Source: Liriodendron chinense (Eukaryota; Streptophyta; Magnoliopsida; Magnoliales; Magnoliaceae). Taken from it: a DNA stretch of 64,000 bases. The DNA lies in assembly GCA_003013855.2 (NCBI GenBank), contig ML058526.1, positions 5,952,001 to 6,016,000 of the forward strand, given 5' to 3'. Both the position numbers and the translations under genes were made by a program. Under the pieces are notes generated by a model. It saw nothing but the letters and a program-made list of their open reading frames with translations. It did not search any database and was not told the DNA's origin. This document shows, in pieces, positions 35,934-47,239 of the stretch (positions are counted from its first letter, which is position 1; every line of letters starts with the position of its first letter).

Positions 35934-36846
35934 CTCATTAGTTGATCGTAGGGAATTCCAAGCATCCACTATGCCCGAAGTCAACAATGGACAAAGGAAT
36001 TATACAGATCAACCACTGTGCCAAAAAGTCAACCGATAAGATCACAATTCATACGATCAAATGCATACTTACAAGATAGGAGGTTTTGATTGGTCGATCT
36101 AACCGTTAAGATCTCGTCTATCGATCGCAAGGAATCCAAAGCATCCAATGTGCCCGGAGTCTACAATGGATTAAGAAATTTTATAGATCAATTACTTTAC
36201 CTTCATTAGCTCGATGACTGTAGGGAATCCAAGGCATCCATCGTGTCGGGAGTCGACGATTGATCAATAAACTTTATCGATCATAAACTAGCTAATTGGT
36301 ATGCAAGGAATCCCAAGCATCCATCGTGCCCGGAGTCAATGATGGATCAAGGGGCTTGCACAACAATAGCTTCCATTGAGGTAGATAATCACACCAATCA
36401 ACCAAAGAGAACTCCAATATTTACACTACACAATGTTGAACCAAAAGAACCAAAGCTTGCAAAGTTCTTCAAAGGCTTCACCCCTAGCCTCAGCTAGAGG
36501 TTTAGCCAATCATGCTATAATGGAAGACTAAATTCTTTACAAAGGAAAAACTACTTTACACTACAAAACTAAGAAAGAAAGAAGAGAAGAGAGAAACGAA
36601 TTTGAATTGTGGGATGATTAAAATGAGAAGGAGTGACCTCCTTTTATAGCCTCTTGAGAAGCTCCCAAGCCTAGGTGGCACTCCAAGCCAAGGAGCAAAG
36701 TTTCTTTAGGTTTGGGCTTGGAGTAAGGCTTGGATGATGAGGTGGCATTTCGAAGCCAAAAGATTTTCTTTTTAGGTTTAGGTTAGGAGTTAGGTTTGGA
36801 GTGGTGAGGTGGCATGAAAGCCCTACACATGTGTGGAAAAAGGGAG

Positions 36847-36889
<43 letters not shown>

Positions 36890-38296
36890 CTCTTGCTTGA
36901 ACGTGTGAAGGGAAGAGCTCAATTGTGGAGTCCACTACTTGGACGGATGCTGGATGGTTGAGATGGTAGACGTCCATCTTGCTGCTGCTGATTTCAGCAT
37001 GTGTGAGATAGCCTTGATCGACAACCATCTGTTAGACGGTGATTGAGGATTGCTGAAGACATTATCTCCTGCCTAAGGGAGCTGTTGATGTGGTTGCATG
37101 TGTTGGACGATCAGATGATCATCCCTTAGAGTGGAGGTGATTGGACTTGCCTTCGGCTTGCACATGGATTAGAGACAACTGCAACATCCATCTGTTGGCC
37201 TGATGAACGGCCTGTGGCTCAGCTTCCTGCTGATCAAGTTGGACGGTGATCATTGGTCGGCTGGATCAGGACGAGTTGAGCATTTGAAGCTACTCTTGTT
37301 AGAGATTGATGCAGGGACGGTCCATCCAGATGCTAATGAACGATTAGATGATAAGAGGTGATGTCCACAAGGTTGGGACTTGATGGACATTGAAACTGGT
37401 GGTATAATGGACGCTGTTGGGTTCCTCTGGACTTGGACGTTACTGGTCCTCTCAATGGTTGGAGTTTGCTGCACGTGCAAGGTGGGGACTGTTGTGATAG
37501 AAGTTGGACGCCCATCTTAACTATTTTTACACTGTGTAGTGTAGGACGGTGGAGATTGTATCTCCATTGATGATCACACGTGATGGTGAGGTCCACCGTG
37601 TTTGGACGGCTAAGATGCAGCAGGAACAGGTGTTGGCTGTTGCTGGTAATGGAGATGGGATCTCCTTGTTGCACCGCCCATCATAATGATGATGGCCACC
37701 TGCTGTTCTAATTCAGTTGGAGATGGACGGCTAAGATGATCTCCATGGATAAGTGGGCTGCTCAGATGTAGCTGTTGAAGGTGGCCATGGGGTCCACTTG
37801 ATTTGGACGGATGGCAATGATGAGAACGGTGAAGGATGGACGAGCATCCAGTCTGGACAAATGAACGGCTGAATTGGATGGACAGTTGGATCAGCCCAGT
37901 ACATTGGTGTGGCCCACTGAACTGATGGACGCTGGATGAAAGAGGTGATCATGGGTCCGCCTTAATGATAGTTGTGGTATGGATGTCTGAGCTAGGCCAA
38001 CACGTGTAACAGCCACATGTGATGGACAATTGATATGCACTGCAGGTTGTGATGTGGTCCACCGTAGAACACGATCTATCCTTTGATCTTTACGGTTTAA
38101 TTTCCTTTATGTTGCTCCGATGGTTGATCTTGCACTCTTTTGGGCTTTTAAACGCTTTGATTTGGATTAGATCTTACCCAACCTCTCTTGAACACCTGAA
38201 CATTGAACATTCACCTAATGAGGGATAATTAACCAAAAAAACAATGATAATGCCCTTAACAACTAAGGTTAATTATACAATATTAGGTACTTATCA
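35934..38296 (-). repeat. LTR, second copy (5' LTR in element orientation)
   Basis: 2.36 kb, collinear with 31,634-33,983 including the (GA)n run (about 36,848-36,886) and the GCATCC sub-repeats. Moderate divergence from the other copy suggests an old insertion. Confidence 0.75.
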
Positions 38297-39680
38297 ATAT
38301 GACTCTTTCAACAAGCAGACTTTCAATACGAAAGCAATTTTGTTGTGGGCGATACATGATTTTTCAGTTTATGGTCATCTATCAGGGTGTAAAAGTGCAG
38401 GGGCGTATGGTTGTTCTATTTGTGGTGAAATGACAGACTTGATGTGGCTAAAACATAAAGAATAGTTTTCTTACATGGGTCACAGGAAGTACCTAGCGGA
38501 TCGCTCAAAAACATTAATTTAGAAGTAAGAAATCATAATTTAATGGGCAAGAAGAGCACAGGACTTTGACTAGTCATTTAAGCGGCATTGAATTATTAAG
38601 CAGACTGAAAAATACTCGATTTTGAAAAAGTGGCAGGGAAGAAGAGGAAGCAGTTTGAGAATGGTGAGACTCCATGGTCATAGAAATTGACCTTCTTTGA
38701 CTTACCGTATTGGATTATGCGTCTTTCAAACGCTATACCTGCGCATATATTTTACAATTTGTTCGTTCTTTCATTTCACTAACGATTATAGCAATCTAAC
38801 AGAATTTACTCACTTGACACAATCTAGATGTCATGCACATGGAAAAAAATGTAGCAAAAAATCTCTTTGTGACAATCATGAACACAAAAGATAAGACTAA
38901 GGATAGTTCTAAAGCTTGTTTAGATCTTAAAGAAATGAAGTTGAAGAAAAAATTATAGCCAAATGATGGCGGTCAGTTTTAACTAAAGCTCCTTATGAAC
39001 TATCTCGAGAGGAGAAAAAATTAATATGAAAAACCTTTTATGACTGGAAAGTTTTGGTGGGTTATAGTTCAAATTGGAAACATAATGTAAACTTGCAAGA
39101 ACTATAACTGGAGAATCTGAAGTCACATGATTACCATATTCTTATGCAACAACTACTGCCGATGTTGCTAATGCACACATTTAAAGAAAGGCAACAAAGG
39201 CCATTGTGTACCGCCATTTGACAACTATCGATATTTTTCAATATCTTATGCTCGAAGACTATCAATCGTTATTTTTCAATGTCTTATGTTCAAAGACTCT
39301 CAACCGTTTAGAGTTGCAGAAATGCAAACATCGCATTGTGAAAATAATGTGTGTATTTGAGAAGTACTTTCCTCCAATATTTTTCATTTCGATGGTACAC
39401 CTCCTTGTGCACTTATTGGAGGAAGCACTTGTGTGTGAGCTTGTCAGATGTCGGTGAATGTATCCTTTTAATCACTAATTCATTAAAATTCTTCTAAAAA
39501 TTATCAACTAATTTAGGTATTTTGTTAAATATGAAAATTTGAATCAGAACACTTATTTCAGAATGATGAAAGGATACAAATGATACGTAGTGAATCAGAC
39601 ATTCCCAAAGGTTTCTATCGTGGAGTGTTATATGATGGAATAAGCAATGTTGTTTTCCATACATTACATGCCGAGTGATT

Positions 39681-41650
39681 TGTTCGCTCGCCTCAAGTGT
39701 AAGGCTGCGATGTAGTAATAAATCTCGGTAAGACTGAGGTCGATCCACAGGGAAAGAAGTAAACAATTCCAAGTACTCTAATAACTAGAATCTAAGAAGT
39801 TTAAGGAAGTTATTTTTCACATGAAATAGGAAAATCTGAAAATAAGAAGAACTAGAGCATCAAGGATCCACTTGTAGTAGTCCAATGCCAATCCATTCAT
39901 TCAAGTACAACACAATTAGAATCAAAGTCCTATCTCTCATCTAATTGGAAGATATAACATTCAAGCACAAATAATCCCACTTAAATCTGGAAATTAGATT
40001 TCTAGTTCTAATGAAGCACATAGAACTTGAACTTGTAGCCTTCGGAGTAACAGCCATGCCTATGGACTATGGCATGCTCAAGGGTTACTACAATTCTAAT
40101 TCAAACAACCCAATCATGGTAACCTTAGAGAATTGCAAGGAACTCATGTCCGGAGCACACAAACTCTCACAAAACTTCTAAAAAACCAAACTTTATTCAA
40201 ACTAGAACTTCAAAATCCAAAATTAAGAAAAGGGTACTTGAAATAAAAGAACTAAAGCATTGGAACCAACTACAAATTTCACCTCTAGCTCTAGCTAAGA
40301 TGTTAGCTAAGGAAAAGCATATTAAAACTAGAACTAGAACTAAGAAAAGGAAGAAAAACTAGCTGGAGGAGGCTAGGTAGCCTCCTGGGACTTGAACTCC
40401 TTGCTTCCCACGTCCTTGGTTGATTTGGAATAGAAGAGAGCACCTCCTTTTATAGTGCAGCAATAGTACAGCAACATAGCAGAATTTGTTTCGCCTGGTA
40501 CGGCTTAACCAATGGTCGGATTGCCTTCAAATTTAGTTTATAGCTTCCTTGTAATGTGATCTTCCTCATAGATGATTTAGATTTCCAAGATTATCCTCTG
40601 AATGGGCCCACAAATCACATCACCGACCGCCTCTCAAAATCGCGCACTTTGGGTACCTTCAGAACCAGTCATCTTGCTTTCAACGCCCCGGAGTGTACAG
40701 AGGTCGGATTGATCTCAAATTTTAAACATTGGTAGAAAACTTCATCCTCTACATGATAGACGGATTAGATTGTCCAAAACAATCCCATAATATGGTCCGA
40801 AAATTAGAACAATTAGGGCTTTTATAAACTCTGCGCAGTTGGAGCTTTCTGGATGGTCCATCTTTCTTCAACCGGTACGATCAAACCACACATCCTTTTG
40901 ATCTGAAACTTTTGTAGTTATTCATATATAGATGTGTTCTAAAAGATGGTCAAAGTAGATTCTTCATATCATCAATGATGAGTCCTCTGGACCGGCCCAG
41001 AGTTGAACAGCGAAATCTGGAACTTTCTGGACAGTTCGTATTGTTTTGGCCACCACGGTCAATCCGTAGCTCCGATCGACACGAAACCACTTGGGTTAGT
41101 TCGGCGTCGAGCTCCTCTTCGACATGGATGTGTTGGATTTCCAAATATCATCAAGATGGCTTCAGAAAACTGGTCCGAAAAATCAGGTGCGGGAGTACAT
41201 TGCTGTTTTAGAATCTGGAATCTGAAACTTGCATGGCCGACCGGTCACGACCGGTCGGACAGGGCTGGCCGACCGGTCATGACCGGTCAGGCCCTCTTTG
41301 GCATTACTCCAGCAAGCATGGCCGACCGGTCATGACCGGTCGGGCTTCCTTGGCCGACCGGTCAAGACCGGTCGGTCTCTTTTTCTTCTTATTTTCTTCC
41401 ATTCTTTCTTCTATTTTCTTCTTTCTTTGCTTCCTTCTTTCTTTGGTCCACCTTGGGCCTTCATCAAAGGATCCAAATGGCCCCTTTTTGATCTCTAATT
41501 GAGTAAAGTCCGCTCTCTTTCCTATAATCACAAAACATGTGTTAGATGGGCCTTTAAATCATGAAAATCATGCAAACCATGTCATGTAATGGGCAATGCA
41601 ATGTATAAATTGGAGGTTCAACATGATTAACATGAATTAAGAAGTTATCG
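39681..41650 (-). mobile_element. Solo LTR inside the TNP2 gene of CACTA-2
   Basis: It starts TGTTCGCTCGCCTCAAGTG and ends AAGAAGTTATCG (TG to near-CA). It shares the box AGACTGAGGTCGATCCACAG and GGATCCACTTGTAGTAG with the other LTR copies here. It interrupts TNP2 coding sequence between 39,680 and 41,651. No clear target duplication could be matched. It contains four GACCGGTC palindromes (listed separately). Confidence 0.65.
41237..41375. repeat. Four copies of a 22-bp GACCGGTC palindrome
   Basis: Copies at 41,237-41,258, 41,269-41,290, 41,322-41,343 and 41,354-41,375. Each has arms CCGACCGGTC and GACCGGTCGG around a 2-bp centre; the second has one mismatch in the right arm. They lie about 275-415 bp from the LTR start in its own orientation, a likely U3 position. 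Confidence 0.9.
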
Positions 41651-42626
41651 ATGCAAAAGAGGAACATTTATGGATGACACCGACGTTGATGATCACTACC
41701 CTATCGATGAGAATGTGAAGCCTTATGTACTTACTCTCGTACAGTACCAGCAAGTGCACAAATGGGTACTACGGCAATTAAAATAAAATTCCAACTGAGA
41801 AAAGTTTGTTAAATCCAATATCTGTAAGCACTATTAATTCATACATTTGTATAAGTATTATTCGTATTTAAAGCGCATTAATTTATCTTTTACAGGAAAT
41901 ATGATTAATACATCTCAAATTTTAATCTCCATAGTCACATATGACAAGTTCAAAATCGAAAGGTTAGTTCACGATCAAAAAAGCTAATGGATTATGTTCC
42001 TTAGGTTAAACAACAATTACAAGATGATTTCACTCTTTTTATCATTAAGAGGCTTGCTGATGGCCCGGACATTAATGCAATTTCATACAATGCATATGTG
42101 GCAAATGGATATGTTTTTTATGCAAAGGATTACGAAAAAAAACTTGTCAACCCAAAACTCTAGTGTTGCAATAAAGGCAGTGATTAATTTTAGGTTAATG
42201 CCAGGGATGTCAATCTTGTGAATGAAGAAGTCACTTATTACAACATTGTCAAACATATCATTGAATTAGACTATGTTGACTTCAGGGAAACAGTCTTCTA
42301 TTGTGATTGGGTGCGCATTGAAGAATCCAATGAATTTTTCTTTGATCCATAAACAAATTTGCTATATTTTAATCTAAATAGATTAATGAGAAATAATAAA
42401 GAAGATAACAAGCCTTTTATTTTTGCATTACAAGCAACTCAAGTCTTTTATTGCAAGGATCACACTAGGAATGATTGGCATGTTGTGTTGAAAAATTTAA
42501 AGAAATTGAACCGTAATATAGATGCTTATGAAGATCCTTTAGTCTTTGTGGTAAGGATGAGCGCATCGGCTTTAACAACGATACAAAAAGATATTGTTTC
42601 TGTTGATAAGAAAAATCAAAGTATCA

Positions 42627-42872
42627 TGGATTCATTTCAATTTATACACTTATGATGCTTGAGGTTTCAATTTATCACTTTCATATGTTAGTTACTGGAT
42701 TCATTTCAATTTATACACTTATGATGCTTGAGGTTTCAATTTATCCATTTCATATGTTACTTAATGGATTCATTTTAATTTATACACTTATGATGCTTGA
42801 GGTTTCAATTTGTCCGTCTCATATGTTACTTAATGGATTCAGTTTAATTCATACACTTATTATACTTGAGAT
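42627..42872. repeat. 69-70 bp tandem repeat, about 3.5 copies
   Basis: Unit landmark ATGATGCTTGAGGTTTCAAT at 42,652, 42,721 and 42,790, with a degenerate fourth. The 69-bp unit keeps one frame open, giving a 23-aa protein repeat that I regard as chance. Confidence 0.85.
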
Positions 42873-42929
42873 TTATTAAAAGAGTTCTTTGAATGATATT
42901 ATGTGAATACAAGTACCATGTTAGAGGAG

Positions 42930-44460
42930 AACCGATCTAATTCACATGAGAATGCTTAGGGACTGGATGAGCAGCACCCACATACTCCATCCACTTTTCA
43001 GTCTGGATGTAGCTCTCATTCAGTCCATGCTCCATCTAATTTGGGTCGACTTCATTTGGAGTTCCATGAAATTTAACAGCGCATTGGCCCCAATGCGGTC
43101 TATTTTTCCACACATGTTAGTCACTTTGCGATGCAACATGTGTCCCCTATGTACCGTTCATGGATGGAGATACCCCACCAGGTGATTGATTTGATTTGGC
43201 AGCTGGTTCAGGTACACCTCGAGGACTCATTTTGTTCTTTAAATCATTTTATCGGATTTAAAATTATAACTTATATTTATAATGATGTTTGCAGAACCGA
43301 TATGAGGTGGTTCCAGAACATCGTCATTATTGTTTGAAGAAAGCCGGTTAGGCCTGGAGGGATTGAAAATACCGACTATGTCGGGATTACTCCGAGTTCG
43401 GTTAGACGGACTTAGAGTGAAAATCAAATAAATATGATAAGTGGGTTAAATAAGAAGATTGGGAAAAATACATCGATTGGAGGTCAACTAATGAGGCGAA
43501 GAATTTGAGTGAGTGTTTTAAGGAAATGCACTGTCATATGAAGAACCCACACTCCATAGGTAGGAAGGATGTGGCGAGAAGAGCGAAAGATTTGGTAAAT
43601 TCTGTCTCAAATTTAGGTTACTTTAATTAATTCTGTCTCAAATTTAAATTACTCTGAAATAAGTTTAGCTTATATTTTTATTTCACAGAAGAAGCGCAAG
43701 ATAGATGATTGTTTAATCACTGGGACCAAACTAGTCATTCAATGTCATATAAGATCTGATGGAAGCGTTTTGATGCCTGAAGCGACACAGGCCATTGTGA
43801 GTGATCTTAATTATAATAAATCTATTTCTTAGTTTAAAATTAATTTATGATATTCATGATCTGTTGTTTTATGTTGTAATCTCAAATAAGAAATATCATT
43901 ATGGAATATCCTACTTTTGGACAGTGAAATATATAGCATGATGTTGTCTCAATGGTATATATATGTTACTTAATTATTAGGTTTTTTATTTCGAATTTAG
44001 TTATTTTCTAATAAAATATTATTAAATGTTAATTAGGTATATAGGAAAGATAAGAAAGGCCATGTTCGAGGAATGTGAGCAAGCGTCTCCAAGATGGCAC
44101 TGTATCATACGGCTCCTCTCCGGGGTCAGTTTGATGATATGAGGAGTCAACTCTCAAATTTCAGTCAACAAATGTAGGTGCTGATGTAGTAGGTGAGCTC
44201 CATGTCGCAAACAAACGTGGTTGCTTCCTCGCATTCAATCCCGCAATCATACTATCAGCTGATCCCACAGCCTAGTAGAGTATGACTCTTACTTTTATAG
44301 AAGTTGGAAATTTAATTTTCCAACAGTTGTAATTTAATTCCATAATTATTGTGTCGTAATAGGAAAGGAGCAATGCGAATGCTCATAAGAGGAGAGCGGG
44401 TAAGGAACCAAGTCAATCTTCAGATCCCTCTCCTGAGAACGTGAATTGGACGTAGGTGTC
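42930..44460 (+). pseudogene. TNPA-like gene of CACTA-2 (Transposase_24), decayed
   Basis: Sense pieces: VSHFAMQHVSPMYRSWMEIP and VIDLIWQLVQ up to a GT at 43,211, a plausible intron, then after GTTTGCAG (43,293) NRYEVVPEHRHYCLKKAG, DWEKYIDWRSTNEAKNLSE, CFKEMHCHMKNPHSIGRKDV (43,480-43,570), KKRKIDDCLITGTKLVIQCH (43,689 on) and RGQFDDMRSQLSNFSQQM near 44,120-44,175. The order matches the Ptta/En/Spm family seen in CACTA-1. Several in-frame stops show decay. Exon limits are approximate. Confidence 0.65.
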
Positions 44461-45662
44461 TTTTAAAGAATGTACGGCGTACGAAGACCTACACAATTGG
44501 AGTGATGGTGCAGTCTAAAGTTCAGGATCCAAATCATTATACTATATGCCTCGATGCCATCTTTTAGTTTGAAGTAAACCACCAAAGGTTTGAGTATTTT
44601 CCTTCTAAGAGTTCTTTTCTTCGGATCTCGCACCTTTATTTGTAGTACAAGACCCATCATATATATAAATGTGACCCACGTCTAAAAGATACCAACCGAT
44701 CGTCCTCACTTGTAGTCTTCTCGTGTGCATTACATGTACTATATCTCCTAGTAATGTAAATGGGTTGAGTACAAATTGGTTAGACACTTGGACATAGAAT
44801 CTACGAAAAACAATCGACTTTTTCTTTATTTGACATCAAATTGTGAAGAAAATCATAAATTCTATGTAGTAATTATAACTCTTATCCAATGAGAATAAAA
44901 TTTTCAATTACTATCCAAATGGACCATTTTTTTAGAATCTGTCTATTCAAAAAGAAAATAACTATACTTATCCATGTCCACACCATAGATTCCTTGCATC
45001 CGGTTCGGAGAGCATTTTCCCTTTGCATGAAATACCATTCTTATAATAAAGTGATTGTTTGTATCCAAATCCTCTATTTTAGCCTAATTATGAGTGGTCC
45101 ATGCACAAAAATACTACCCGCTCAAAAAAAGAAAGTCTGAATCTTTGAGAGAAAATTCTGAGACTTAAGAAACAAAGTACGGTGAACCTGGGCATCCACC
45201 TAATAAAATGTATAGGCTATCCATGCTAGGTCCCATCATATCTATGTTTTGGATCGGTGAATCATAGCTCATAAAAAAACAGTCCAACTGTTTAGCTGAA
45301 ATTTCATACCACACGTGTCATGTGAAATAATATCTAAACCATCCTTTGATTAGTTGACATTCGTTTGTTGGATTCTGAACTATTTATTGCTTTTGTTTTT
45401 TAATTTTTCCTTTGTGCTCCCACCCATGGACTAGTTAGGATAATTTTTCGGCCTGAATGTTGAGATGTAATCCATCTATGATGGGACCACTATAAGGATG
45501 GCTCAGATTCGAGATACATATGACACCTGTAGTGCAGAGCCTCGGATGTACTGTAATTAGTAGCTACATCATAGTTAGATGTACTATACAAAGCTTGGGG
45601 TGGCAATGGTGGGGCCACCTTTTTTTATGGCTCGGATGTTGGCGGGAAAGGTGGGGTTATAT
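44461..45662. other. No gene recognised; right side of CACTA-2 unresolved
   Basis: No terminal inverted repeat, subterminal repeat or coding motif is recognised. It may contain the deleted end of CACTA-2 or unrelated sequence. Confidence 0.4.
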
Positions 45663-45671
45663 CTTAACTAA

Positions 45672-46206
45672 GGATGCGGGTTGGTTGGTAATGCAAACAC
45701 CAGCCAACTACTAGTGTCAAAGCTCTCTGGGCCCCACCATAAGTATTTGTTTTATCCACGTTGTCCATCCATTTTTTCAAATCATTTTAAGACACGAGAC
45801 AAAAAAAATGAGGCAAATACGAAGCTAAAGTGGACCACACTATAGGAATCAGTGAGGAGAATGATGTCCACTGTTGAAACCTTCTTAGGGCCCATAATGA
45901 TGTTTATTTTTCATCCAACCTGTTTATAAGATCACAAAGAGCTAATGAATGGCAAACACAAATATCAGCTTGATCTAAAACTTCTGAGGCCCCTAAATTT
46001 TTTCCTATGGTAACTGTTCAATCCCCACTATTTCCTATGGTGTGGTCCACATAAGCTTTGTATCTTCCTCATTTTTTATCTCATTTCTTAAAATGAGCTA
46101 AAAATGAATGGACGACGTGGATAAAATAAATACATCATGGTGGGACCCACAAAGCTTTGACACCAACTTGCTGGCTGGTGTTTACGTCACCAGCTAACCC
46201 TCGTCC
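45672..46206. mobile_element. Mutator-type foldback MITE, copy A
   Basis: A 535-bp element whose two halves are long imperfect inverted repeats. It starts GGATGCGGGTTGG and its inverted right end reads GGACGAGGGTTAG. It is flanked by the perfect 9-bp duplication CTTAACTAA (45,663-45,671 and 46,207-46,215), the size typical of Mutator-like elements. It carries GGGCCCCACCAT and ATGGTGGGACCCAC near its ends. Confidence 0.85.
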
Positions 46207-46374
46207 CTTAACTAAGGTTGTTTGGGGCACGGTTTGGCTAGTGACCCCAATACTAACCAACTAGTTGGTGTTAAAGCTCTGTGGACCCCACCATGATGTA
46301 TGTGTTTTATCAACATCGTCAATCCATTTTTCGATATGATTTAGGGCATGACCCAAAAAATGAGGCAAATGTGG

Positions 46375-47113
46375 TGATAGGGTGTTCCTCCTCAGGAGTG
46401 AGGAGAGATGTGCTGGATTAGGGATCATCGGTCTGGTGACCGAAGAAATTCTGTATTCGACTGTGAACTCTCTGGATGTTTTCAGCTAGTTTCAGGGGAT
46501 CGAGCATAGGGTCATCGGGCGACCTGATGATTAATCAGGTGATGTTGATCAACCGACCGATCGACTGTTGATTTGCGCAGTTTAGTGTGTTTTTACGCAG
46601 TTTGTTTCTAATTCCAACCTAAGTGTTATATAAGCACTACTAATGCGGGATTATGATAACTGAGTGAAACCTAATATATTTATAGAGAAAGAGAGAGTTT
46701 GGAGAAAGAAAGAAGAGTCCAGATCGAAGAGAGAAAAAGATCGGGGTAGTGAAGCTCATCCACATCGCTGGTTCAAGTTCGTAGCCTCTTAAAGGACAGT
46801 TTCTGACGATTCTTCAATCCTCAGTGGTGAGATCTCTCTGTAACCTGTTCTCTTTTATTGTAATCCGCCCATAGGGTGAAGATATTGGATCCGAGCGTGT
46901 TATAAGCTCGTAATCGCTATGTAACTTACTTTACATAGTGAATTTGTTGACTGGATAAGGTCCCGTGGTTTTTACCTCTATTCCTAGAGGGTTTTCCATG
47001 TAAAAAGTCTTTTGTGTTGTGTGTGGTGATTGTTTGTTCATCATTGTGCATTCTTATCCCATAATTCAGTTAGTTATTGCGAGATCCTAAGATTTGTGCA
47101 TCCTTTCCCAACA
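46375..47113 (+). repeat. 5' LTR of the copia element
   Basis: Starts TGATAGGGTGTTC and ends TTTCCCAACA. It contains AACCGACCGATCGACTGTTG, a run of GATCG/CGATC words that is also found in the other LTR. Confidence 0.85.
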
Positions 47114-47117
47114 AAAG

Positions 47118-47142
47118 TGGTATTAAAGAGTCCAGGTTCGAA
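47118..47142 (+). promoter_or_regulatory. Primer binding site of the copia element
   Basis: TGGTATTAAAGAGTCCAGG lies 4 bp after the LTR and matches the complement of the 3' end of initiator tRNA-Met (TGGTATCAGAGCC type) with small changes. Confidence 0.7.
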
Positions 47143-47239
47143 GAACGGACTATGGTATCATTTGAATTATGGGGGGTGGCTCATCAAGGATGATTAGCTT
47201 GAACGAGTCTAATTAGCCCATCTAGAAGGCTAAGATAGA

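Larger units (their letters stand above)
31267..38296 (-). mobile_element. Non-autonomous LTR retrotransposon (LARD-like), 7.0 kb
   Basis: Flanked by the perfect 5-bp duplication ATATG (31,262-31,266 and 38,297-38,301). It begins TGCTACAATCC and ends GGTACTTATCA. Two long direct repeats share about 2.35 kb: 31,634-33,983 and 35,934-38,296. On minus, the purine run TGATTGGGGGTG lies next to the LTR start TGATAAGTACC, as expected for a polypurine tract, so the element points to minus. The 1.95-kb interior has no recognisable gag or pol. The LTR at 31,267 has about 365 bp at its outer end that the other copy lacks. Confidence 0.75.
30001..42630 (+). pseudogene. TNP2-type CACTA transposase of CACTA-2, split by two LTR insertions
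   Basis: Sense pieces: 30,001-30,510 (Transpos_assoc-like, LLSKEWMSEPRLSAEYLLGV, then the variable linker MADIVNDALRRFDGNE), about 30,610-31,261 (CPNDCILCWREHAHKKNCPK, MYSVPWIAEKMRLHVEVSK, LGLETNGFNPFENKNNSY, EIDVYLQPLIAELNDLW), 38,302-39,680 (YDSFNKQTFNTKAILLWAIH, SGCKSAGAYGCSICGEM, MHMEKNVAKNLF, LKSHDYHILMQQLLP) and 41,660-42,630 (DUF4216-like: NAYVANGYVFYAKD, VTYYNIVKHIIELDYVDF, PFIFALQATQVFYCKD, DWHVVLKN). The ADTYDSFNKQ codons are exactly interrupted by the 7-kb LTR element at its ATATG duplication. Many stops and frameshifts remain after the insertions are set aside. Sense of the parts and their order fit the family. Confidence 0.8.
26334..44460 (+). mobile_element. CACTA (En/Spm) DNA transposon, second element, split by LTR insertions; right end not found
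   Basis: It starts CACTACGTGAAAAAAA, preceded by TAT, and is followed by palindromic subterminal repeats built on TTCGACGGTT / AACCGTCGAA. In order on plus it carries a CT-rich tract, a GTGGGGCCCAC array, a CCCTAAA array, a small intact ORF, a TNP2 gene and a Transposase_24 gene. Two LTR insertions sit inside the TNP2 gene. No matching inverted terminal repeat or GACGGT repeats were found up to 45.6 kb, so the end given is only the last recognisable coding piece; the right end may be deleted. Confidence 0.8.

Noticed and set aside
42652..42879. ORF with a 23-aa triple repeat
   Set aside because: The tandem unit is 69-70 bp, so the frame stays open by chance; no start context or homology.
44850..44880. 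Possible right terminus of CACTA-2 (TTCTATGTAGTA)
   Set aside because: Only a weak match to the inverted CACTACGTGAAAA end, no TAT duplication and no GACGGT subterminal repeats nearby.
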